From Croceifilum oryzae (GTDB lineage Bacteria; Bacillota; Bacilli; Thermoactinomycetales; Thermoactinomycetaceae), in assembly GCF_030814315.1 (NCBI RefSeq), contig NZ_JAUSUV010000003.1, forward strand, positions 1 through 64,000: 64,000 nt of DNA. The letters are read 5' to 3'. Shown in pieces: positions 58,472 through 64,000 of the stretch. The notes beneath the pieces were generated by a model. That model ran no database searches. It was not told where the DNA came from and saw only the letters and a list, made by a program, of their open reading frames with translations. Both the position numbers and the translations under genes were made by a program. Positions within the stretch are counted from its first letter, which is position 1. Each line of letters opens with the position of its first letter.

Positions 58472-59113
58472 TTAGAAGAAAAAGAGAAATTTGCCTTTCT
58501 TCTGCCTCTTTGGCACCACCGGTTGTTCACTAGCCGCGGCAGATAACTTCTGTGTAAAATGAACATTTCGAAGTTCAAGCTTTAGTTGATCTTGCTTCTT
58601 CCGGATCTCATCGAACATCTGATGAACATCATTCCCCGATACGCGGTCTAGATTCAGTGAGACTAACTTGTGCTCCATATCTTCAAATGTCTCAAATATG
58701 GTATACATATGGTCTTCCATACGATCCATCCGCTCAAATAACTCTTCCATCAAATCACCCATCTGATTCATGGTTGACATGACCTTCTGCATCGTCTTCT
58801 CTTGTGTAACAATTGGTAAAAAAGCGACATCCTCTTGTGAGACAGAGGCAGCGGGTGCTGGCATCGATAACTTCCCCTCAAATTTAAGATCTTCACGAAC
58901 CTGCTTCATCGACTGATTCGGCACCGCAAGCCGCTCTTTAATGTCCATTAATCGCTCTAAACTATCTTCAGATAGGATATAGTGTCCACGCTCATTTAGA
59001 TCGGGACCAATATAGTCTTCAAATACATCAATCCACTTACGAATCGTCCTCGCATGGACCTGGAGGTGCTCCGAAACTTCCCGAGTAGTGAGGAATTCCT
59101 TTTGATTGATCAA
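58472..59113 (-). CDS. MerR-type HTH protein with coiled coil (RacA-like)
   Basis: A 213-residue protein with an N-terminal MerR-type winged HTH (LTTREVSEHLQVHARTIRKW at about 7-26) and a long coiled coil (about 95-185), ending in a basic, Phe-rich tail. This layout recalls RacA, which anchors the chromosome at the pole before sporulation, and DUF3967-type regulators; the assignment is tentative. TTG 59113 follows AGGAGG and is preferred to ATG 59131, which lies before that site. Confidence 0.65.
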   Translation of the reverse strand: MINQKEFLTTREVSEHLQVHARTIRKWIDVFEDYIGPDLNERGHYILSEDSLERLMDIKERLAVPNQSMKQVREDLKFEGKLSMPAPAASVSQEDVAFLPIVTQEKTMQKVMSTMNQMGDLMEELFERMDRMEDHMYTIFETFEDMEHKLVSLNLDRVSGNDVHQMFDEIRKKQDQLKLELRNVHFTQKLSAAASEQPVVPKRQKKGKFLFFF

Positions 59114-59301
59114 TGAAGATCCTCCTAACATTTTTCTTGTTAGGTATCATTTCTCTTTGAAAAATAGGAATCCTCCTTGTTGACAAAGGAAGTCAATAGT
59201 TGACAGGAAAGTTGAACTTTTACCTCCTGAGCTGAAGCAGGAAACGGTGGATCGGTGGGAGAAATGAAGTTTACCTACAAAGATGAAGGGAGAAAGCTAA
59301 A

Positions 59302-59504
59302 ATGAATAAGGAAGATCATAAAGTGGATATAGAAGGGACCCCATTCAATAGTGCTATCGACCATTACCAAAAAATTGAAGGTTTACCTAACAAAAGTGTT
59401 AACCTAAGCAACTGCCCAAATGGCTCCGGATTTTTTGGTATTGTGTGATGATCATCATGGTAGGTGGATCTCTCTTTTTGCTTTATATGTCTTTTGTTGA
59501 TTAG
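59302..59504 (+). pseudogene. Small membrane protein gene with a frameshift
   Basis: ATG 59302 follows GGGAGA and opens a 48-codon frame (MNKEDHKVDIEGTPF...). From about 59408 the next frame continues as LPKWLRIFWYCVMIIMVGG with a membrane helix and ends at TAG 59504, while the first frame runs into CPNGSGFFGIV and stops at 59446. A polar N terminus joined to a C-terminal helix makes one sensible 66-residue protein if one base was lost. No slippery heptamer is seen at the junction. Confidence 0.5.
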
Positions 59505-59521
59505 GTTTTTTTCCCTATTAG

Positions 59522-59572
59522 TGAATAAAAAATACGAAGGATGAGCCATTCAAGTAGGCTACATCCCTCGTA
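59522..59572 (-). terminator. Terminator T2 of cassette B
   Basis: On the minus strand TACGAGGGATG pairs with CATCCTTCGTA and runs into TTTTTTATT, just after the DUF1878-like gene. Its arms are shared with T1 at 60202-60254. Confidence 0.75.
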
Positions 59573-59589
59573 GTAGCCTGAAAGTCCAT

Positions 59590-60054
59590 TTAAAGCTGAT
59601 GTGGGTACAAGGCGGTCAAATCTTGGAATATTCCTTGACGGTGTAATGCTCGGAAGAGCTCTTCGACCGTCTCTTCGTTTCGTGTGTCAAGTGCTTCCAT
59701 AAGCAATTGCTTTGCTTCTTGATAGGTAGGAGGATTTTTGCTGTATAGAATGTCCATAGATACCCCAGGAATATTCTTCTTTACAAATAAAGGTTCTTTA
59801 CCTGTAAGGCGATCAACTAGAACTGATTTAACGATTCCCAAACGTGTTCGTGTATCTCCAAAAATGTTATTTTGGACACACCAATCCCAAAAAGCGTACT
59901 TTTCATTTGTCACCTTTGAGAAGGACAAGAATTCAACCATTTCTCGTAATTGAGCCACTTCTTCTTTTAAGAGGTCCAATTCACTTGCAGGTTCTTGGAC
60001 GTAATTTTTTTTGGCATCTTCCAGTTCTTTCAGTCGACGTTCATATTCGTTCAA
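59590..60054 (-). CDS. DUF1878-like protein of cassette B
   Basis: A 154-residue soluble protein. Residues 1-45 form a charged helix/coiled coil (LDLLKEEVAQLREMVEFL), and the C terminus has LFRALHRQGIFQDLTAL, which recalls the end of DUF1878/YhaI proteins. It occupies the same place as the 138-residue protein of cassette A but differs in most of its sequence. TTG 60054 follows AGAGGTGAAG. Flanked by the repeated terminators T1 and T2. Confidence 0.6.
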   Translation of the reverse strand: MNEYERRLKELEDAKKNYVQEPASELDLLKEEVAQLREMVEFLSFSKVTNEKYAFWDWCVQNNIFGDTRTRLGIVKSVLVDRLTGKEPLFVKKNIPGVSMDILYSKNPPTYQEAKQLLMEALDTRNEETVEELFRALHRQGIFQDLTALYPHQL

Positions 60055-60074
60055 TTACTTCACCTCTTATAAGA

Positions 60075-60149
60075 CTAGAATAAAAAGACATTGATAGCCC
60101 ACTTTATAGCATCTGCTATTTGCATGGCTGTTCCGGGATTTAAATCCAA
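60075..60149 (-). CDS. Short hydrophobic ORF, 24 aa
   Basis: From TTG 60149 the frame reads MDLNPGTAMQIADAIKWA and ends NVFLF. The tail IADAIKWAINVFL resembles the end of cassette A ORF 2 (IARNIAWAIMFLIA), so this may be the surviving C terminus of that ORF. An AAAGG precedes the TTG. Whether it is translated is uncertain. Confidence 0.35.
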   Translation of the reverse strand: MDLNPGTAMQIADAIKWAINVFLF

Positions 60150-60201
60150 TGGACCTTTTTTAAGATAAATTTTTTCATCTCTTTCAAAATTCCTTTTAAA
60201 T

Positions 60202-60254
60202 TGAATAAAAAAATACGAAGGATGAGCTACTGTAACTCTTCTACATCCCTCGTA
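60202..60254 (-). terminator. Terminator T1 inside cassette B
   Basis: On the minus strand TACGAGGGATG pairs with CATCCTTCGTA and continues into TTTTTTTATT. It overlaps the end of the truncated ORF 2, so transcripts from the small genes should stop here. About 24 bases of one flank and 14 of the other are identical to T2. Confidence 0.75.
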
Positions 60255-60313
60255 TTTACATAATGAAGCAACCAATGAAAATACCGTAAGGATAGACCCC
60301 ATACATGAAGCAA
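60227..60313 (-). pseudogene. Truncated ORF 2 of cassette B
   Basis: Starts with TTG directly after the mini-ORF TAG, in frame, as in cassette A. It shares LSLRYFHWLLH and VNTRDV with A, then ends after 28 codons at TAG within the T1 hairpin. In A the frame continues for 172 residues. It is either a remnant or a short peptide in its own right. Confidence 0.5.
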
Positions 60314-60361
60314 CTAGATTCCTGCTTCTAAAGGTGGATCGCCTACAAACAGTCTGTACAT
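60314..60361 (-). CDS. Conserved 15-codon mini-ORF of cassette B
   Basis: Reads MYRLFVGDPPLEAGI then TAG, with AGGAGGAGG ten bases upstream of the ATG, a nearly ideal ribosome site. See the cassette A copy for the comparison. Confidence 0.6.
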   Translation of the reverse strand: MYRLFVGDPPLEAGI

Positions 60362-60448
60362 TAAAGTCGTGCCTCCTCCTAGTCCAATTACAAAAAATGA
60401 TGGAGAGGTAAAGCCTGAGAACAGGTGATAAGTAAATAAATGTCGAAA

Positions 60449-60754
60449 TTAGATAAGTGAGGGAAAAACAAGTCTAATCGAAAAAATATCATACCCACGT
60501 CCATAAAAAATGGTGTTGTTGTCCATTTTGAATTTTTTCCATGTGATGTTTGGTAGATAAATCTTCACTTTCGTGTCAGTTGTGATAACAAGTGTTTGCT
60601 CTGTTTTTCTACGTATAGCAACATAGACTGCTTCCGTAGTTTCGTCAGGTAATTTGGTCGTCCGACGTTCTTCCAGGTCAAACACTTGCTTTAAAGCTAA
60701 TCTAGAACATTTTAAGGCTTCTAAAGACTTGGCTTTGATATGAAACCGTAGCAT
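60449..60754 (-). CDS. Cassette B ORF 1, small basic protein
   Basis: A 101-residue protein, the intact copy of ORF 1. ATG 60754 is eight bases after GAGAGGG; the frame extends 12 codons further. Key blocks: HIKAKSLEALK, LALKQVFDLEERRTT, LPDETTEAVYVAIRRKTEQ and YLPNITW. The pattern of two helices followed by strands suggests a small alpha/beta domain. It lacks signal and membrane segments. The last ten residues differ from cassette A because of a stop-codon shift. Divergent from the HTH-TPR gene, with a 258-base A/T-rich gap between them. Confidence 0.65.
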   Translation of the reverse strand: MLRFHIKAKSLEALKCSRLALKQVFDLEERRTTKLPDETTEAVYVAIRRKTEQTLVITTDTKVKIYLPNITWKKFKMDNNTIFYGRGYDIFSIRLVFPSLI

Positions 60755-61012
60755 GTTTGTCCCTCTCTTTCTCAAGTTTTTCGCAATCATTTACTGCACA
60801 AACTTAGTGTACTAGGATATGTTTTTTGTATCAAAAATTTAAAATGTTTAATTTTCATTTCGTGGTATTTAACTTCTATTTTATTTTGAAATAACTTTCC
60901 CTAACTTTTAGTGGAATGTGTATATTTATTTATCAAAAATGTTATTTCAAGTTTGCTTTTGATAGGAAAATGACTATTTAAATAGAGTTTCAACCAAAAA
61001 ATTTTCTTAAGG

Positions 61013-62422
61013 ATGATTGATGAAATGGGGAATAGTACCAATTCTATTTTCGTTACTGCTGAGTTAGGTGCAATGTTTAAGAATGAAAGGAAAGCTAGGG
61101 AGATAAGTCAATTGGAGCTGTCAGATGAAATTGGCATCGCGAATTCGACCATTAGCAAGATAGAGAAGGGTGTATGCAAGACAAATAAAGTCTATTTAGA
61201 AAAGCTATGTAGTTACTATGGGATGAGTATAGATGAGTTTTCAGCCCACCATACCATTCAGCCAGTCATCGACAAAGCAGATACACGCCTTCAGTTGATG
61301 GCTATAGAGTACGATATAGATTTAATGGATTTAGAACAAGGGATTGAAGACTTGAGACAATTCGAAGAGTACAGCAAACTAGAAGGTATAAAAGAAAGCT
61401 TGCTTGTTTTATTTCCATATTATCTAAGAGGAAAGTATTATGAGAAAAAGAGAAAATGGAATTCTGCATTAGAACAATATGGGACAGTAGTCCAGATCAT
61501 CAATTCATCTATTGAAAATATAGACGAGGAAAACCTGAAGTCAGCCTGTTTGAATGGCATGGCAAGAGTTTATCTGCGCCAAAACTATTTAGACGAAGCT
61601 TTAGCTTATGTAGATCTCGGAATCGAAGCATTTAATCCTGATAGCAAGCGTCACCACATTCAATACAATTTGTGGATTAATAAAGCCATTATACTTGAAA
61701 GGTTAAACCGAGATGTTGAAGCATTATTGCTAGTTGAATCTGTTTGCGAGCGAGGGAGCTCTAGTATACGAAGCGGTGACGCATGGTTAAACTTGTTGCT
61801 TATTCGAATCGAGTTGTTAAACAAGCTAGGAAGGTATGATGAAGCCATTCATTATGTGCAAGAAGGCTTATTCCTTGCTCGTGTGGATGGATTATATGAC
61901 CATGCATTTGACCTCTGGTCTTCTTTAGGTGAAAGCTATGCTCAAAAAGGATTAATGGTAAATGCTGAACTATGTTATCAATCAGCATTAAAACTAGAAG
62001 GTAAGATAAAAAGAAAGCATTTAGCGATCAAAACACACACTCATTTAGGTGTTGTACATTGCGAATGTGGAAAATTGAAGCTAGGTCAATCTACATTGGT
62101 TAAGGCTGTCCAGTTAGCTCGCGAATATAAGGATGTTCAACGCTTAGTGAAGTCTCTTATATCATTAAGCCAAAGCCTAGTCATGCAAAACAAAGATATG
62201 GAAGCATATAAACATCTCATAGAAGCACGATCCATATCAAAAGAATATAATTTCGGGACTCTGACATTTACCGTTTTACTGAATATGAGCGATATTTGTA
62301 AGAGGAACAAATTACCCGATTATCAAAAAGTAATAGAAGAATTCCAAGAGCTATCCATTCGTTTGTTGAAGAGAGATAGAGCATTAATGACTCATCAAGT
62401 CGAAACGATCAGAGGAGTTTAA
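61013..62422 (+). CDS. HTH-TPR transcriptional regulator of cassette B
   Basis: A 469-residue regulator with an Xre-type helix-turn-helix (about 20-70, ANSTISKIEKG recognition region) and tetratricopeptide repeats from about 95 to 455. It is related to the regulators at 12934 and 17973. The start may be ATG 61013 or ATG 61025; AAGG stands directly before the first and 12 bases before the second. It faces the small genes of cassette B and likely regulates them. A terminator follows. Confidence 0.8.
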   Translation: MIDEMGNSTNSIFVTAELGAMFKNERKAREISQLELSDEIGIANSTISKIEKGVCKTNKVYLEKLCSYYGMSIDEFSAHHTIQPVIDKADTRLQLMAIEYDIDLMDLEQGIEDLRQFEEYSKLEGIKESLLVLFPYYLRGKYYEKKRKWNSALEQYGTVVQIINSSIENIDEENLKSACLNGMARVYLRQNYLDEALAYVDLGIEAFNPDSKRHHIQYNLWINKAIILERLNRDVEALLLVESVCERGSSSIRSGDAWLNLLLIRIELLNKLGRYDEAIHYVQEGLFLARVDGLYDHAFDLWSSLGESYAQKGLMVNAELCYQSALKLEGKIKRKHLAIKTHTHLGVVHCECGKLKLGQSTLVKAVQLAREYKDVQRLVKSLISLSQSLVMQNKDMEAYKHLIEARSISKEYNFGTLTFTVLLNMSDICKRNKLPDYQKVIEEFQELSIRLLKRDRALMTHQVETIRGV

Positions 62423-62463
62423 ATTAGCGACCCACCTAACTGATATATAAATAGGAAACACGT

Positions 62464-62497
62464 ACAACCCAACTCTTAGTGAGCTGGGTTGTTTTTC
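62464..62497 (+). terminator. Terminator of the cassette B regulator
   Basis: ACAACCCA.CTC pairs with GAG.TGGGTTGT, followed by TTTTT. Confidence 0.75.
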
Positions 62498-62509
62498 ATT
62501 TTTATTAAT

Positions 62510-62684
62510 ATTGGAGGAGGTTTAGTTAGAAATAGTGTTTTCCAATCAGGAGAGTATACAATCCCCGTTAGGAGAAGTTTACCAAACCAAGCTGATTTCC
62601 GATGTGTCATCCAACATGTCGGGTTGTCTGCCCTGTGTTAATCTACCAAAATGGTCACTTTCAAAGCCAATCACAATTATTTGA
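62510..62684 (+). other. Possible fossil ORF or small peptide
   Basis: GGAGGAGG at 62513-62520 lacks a good start at the right distance. One frame (62510-62641) is open for 43 codons without an ATG and contains SGEYTIPVRRSLPNQADFRC. Another (GTG 62535 to TGA 62684) would give 49 residues containing SGCLPCVNLP. The two frames overlap, so at most one is real; the first looks like a decayed gene piece. Confidence 0.25.
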
Positions 62685-62714
62685 TATCCCATTGACTTTT
62701 ATATGATCGCCCGA

Positions 62715-63242
62715 CTATTTTGATGGATTGGGTTGAATGTAGTCAACCGTAATGGTGGCGTTAATAGGGGTAGGTTGGATTCCATTCATTTGATCGCCTG
62801 TCCAGTTGGTAGCAGAGAACACATACTTCTTACCTGCTAGTACGGTGGCGAAAAATTCGACTGATTCTCCATTTTTTATGTTGCGATCTGGCATAACAGG
62901 AACTAAGTAGTTAGGCATGTCCACTGTCTCATCCACTCTCATTAAACCCCAAGAAGAGAGGAAGCTTTTAATTTTGTCATAGTCTACATGGCTGGTGGCA
63001 ATTTTGATACGTACCCTAGAAGTATGGGTAGCAGTAAATTGAGCGAAATGGTCATTAAATAAATTCAGATTACAGTTTTCTGTTATGGCATTCGATACCA
63101 CAGTATAACCCATAGTGGAAATTTGTGAAGGGGATACTTCTGTAGTATCGTGCGCATATGTAAATGAAGGGAGAGTTAGTTCTGTCCCGGTTAATATGGC
63201 ACTACAAGCGATCATTCCTGCTATCAGACGTTTTGACTTCAT
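62715..63242 (-). CDS. Secreted protein of unknown function, 175 aa
   Basis: An N-terminal signal peptide (KSKR, then a hydrophobic core, cleavage near SFTYAHD at about residue 30) leads a mature beta-rich domain of about 145 residues. There is one Cys (about 57) and the C terminus ends in PNPSK. ATG 63242 follows AAGGAG. It faces another secreted-protein gene at 63417 across a gap of 174 bases. I recognise no family. Confidence 0.7.
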   Translation of the reverse strand: MKSKRLIAGMIACSAILTGTELTLPSFTYAHDTTEVSPSQISTMGYTVVSNAITENCNLNLFNDHFAQFTATHTSRVRIKIATSHVDYDKIKSFLSSWGLMRVDETVDMPNYLVPVMPDRNIKNGESVEFFATVLAGKKYVFSATNWTGDQMNGIQPTPINATITVDYIQPNPSK

Positions 63243-63416
63243 TGATTTGTCTCCTTTATAAAAAACATAAAACCAACATTATCATATATATATTTATATT
63301 TTTACTACATTAAATTGCATACTATCCTGAAACGACACACGAATTTTTTCTTAATCCATTATCAAGTAGGAAATGAAGGTACGACTTTATAACTATTCAT
63401 ATAAGGAGGTATCTTC

Positions 63417-63839
63417 ATGAAAAAAGCGCTATCTATGCTAGGGTCGCTTAGCTTAGTTATGGTTATGTTATTTGGAATGAAAGGGATTGTAAGTGCAAAC
63501 GAATTTAATTGGACTTACTTTGAGACGGAAGATGGCAAGTGGGATGGGGAATCGATCATTACGACTCGGTCGAAGGGGAATGTGGAGATTAATCTAGGAG
63601 CAAAGGATGGGCGAGGACCTACTACTATGGGTGGAAAGCGGGTTGACGGTAAAACGCTAAAAGTACGATTATGTAATACCGAAACAGGAGCTTGTACATC
63701 AAATCATCTTTTTGCCGGTTCAGAGGATTGTTACGCAACGGTCTTTGACGGGATGAGACCGGGTACATATAGAATTGATATCACGGATGGTTCTTCTTCC
63801 TATCGTGTGAAGGGGTATGTGCGGGGAGCAAGTTCTTGA
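63417..63839 (+). CDS. Secreted protein of unknown function, 140 aa
   Basis: A clear signal peptide (KK, hydrophobic core 5-24, cleavage near VSANE at about 27) and a mature beta-rich domain of about 112 residues with three cysteines (LCNTETGAC and EDC). The FDGMRPGTYRIDI block resembles immunoglobulin-like or lectin-type sandwich strands. ATG 63417 follows AAGGAGG. A terminator follows. Confidence 0.7.
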   Translation: MKKALSMLGSLSLVMVMLFGMKGIVSANEFNWTYFETEDGKWDGESIITTRSKGNVEINLGAKDGRGPTTMGGKRVDGKTLKVRLCNTETGACTSNHLFAGSEDCYATVFDGMRPGTYRIDITDGSSSYRVKGYVRGASS

Positions 63840-63846
63840 AATGGAA

Positions 63847-63890
63847 AAAAGCATCTCTAGTGACGGATTAGCTAGGGATGCTTTTGTTTG
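63847..63890 (+). terminator. Terminator
   Basis: AAAAGCATC.CTAG pairs with CTAG.GATGCTTTT with one G-T pair, between convergent genes. Confidence 0.8.
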
Positions 63891-63895
63891 ATAGA

Positions 63896-64000
63896 TTATC
63901 GAATGTTACGATTTAACATGACTTCGATAAAATCTTGAGAATGCGTCACATTTAACGTTTTCTTTGGCTTGTGAATCATGAAGTCATTGCATTCAAAGAA
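63896..64000 (-). CDS. Unknown protein, C-terminal end only (partial)
   Basis: The minus-strand frame is open from the window edge to TAA 63896 and encodes 34 residues, including CNDFMIHKPKKTLN and ending MLNRNIR. The codon use looks coding and a terminator lies just beyond the stop. The start lies outside the window; no family can be named. Confidence 0.5.
   Translation of the reverse strand, partial: FFECNDFMIHKPKKTLNVTHSQDFIEVMLNRNIR

Overview
The window looks like a chromosome segment of a spore-forming, low-to-mid GC Bacillales organism, most plausibly a member of the Thermoactinomycetaceae; that placement is my inference. Support comes from the 3' end of a Firmicutes-type 16S rRNA at the left edge, a sufCDSUB operon in Gram-positive order, acetyl-branch diaminopimelate genes, the sporulation/cell-wall genes yunB and lytH, the yunCDEF-like neighbourhood, lipA-yutD, a collagen-like surface protein, a type III polyketide synthase, AGGAGG-type ribosome sites and many TTG starts.

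Layout. 1-330: end of a 16S gene followed at once by terminators, with no 23S gene. 335-3770: a DMT exporter, a CBS-pair (c-di-AMP sensor-like) protein and small unknowns. 4073-9258: sufCDSUB for Fe-S assembly, with a good promoter and operator-like repeats. 9344-12824 (minus): dapH, a class-III aminotransferase and an N-acetyl-diaminopimelate deacetylase, that is the acetylated lysine/peptidoglycan branch; a strongly structured, unidentified RNA-like element sits before the deacetylase. 12934-16302: an HTH-TPR regulator, a YihY/BrkB-type protein and an AI-2E-family permease. 16357-19334: cassette A. 19555-22659: a small peptide ORF, an unknown protein and a BceB-like permease whose ATPase gene survives only as a C-terminal fossil. 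22738-24721: a lytic transglycosylase/M23 protein and a TcpC/VirB8-like partner. 25019-31982: pncB, yunF/yunE/yunD/yunC-like genes, a cold-shock protein and small genes. 32131-34464: a collagen-like/seven-bladed propeller surface protein. 34964-37786: an ABC-F protein and YfkAB. 38167-48207: LPXTG protein, sortase and a type IV secretion-like set. 48402-49971: a CitA/CitB-type two-component pair. 50073-53332: bpsA-bpsB, a GNAT enzyme, yunB. 53363-59113: UbiD-type decarboxylase, glutaredoxin-like protein, lytH, lipA, yutD, DUF3055, a MerR-type coiled-coil protein. 59302-62422: a frameshifted membrane gene and cassette B. 62510-64000: fossil ORF, two secreted proteins, one partial gene.

Two systems deserve most attention. 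First, cassettes A and B are paralogous divergent modules: an HTH-TPR regulator facing a small ~92-101-residue protein, a 15-codon mini-ORF with a strong ribosome site, an in-frame TAG, a longer hydrophobic ORF, and a DUF1878-like protein. The mini-ORF-TAG-ORF arrangement is conserved in both copies, while different parts have decayed in each. Second, a conjugation-type secretion apparatus (TcpC, TcpD, TcpE, VirB4, VirB6-like, HerA/VirD4-like ATPase, VirB1-like hydrolase) is linked to a sortase and an LPXTG protein but has no visible relaxase, integrase or replication gene, and its parts are split over two loci separated by housekeeping genes. It may be a domesticated secretion machine rather than a mobile element.
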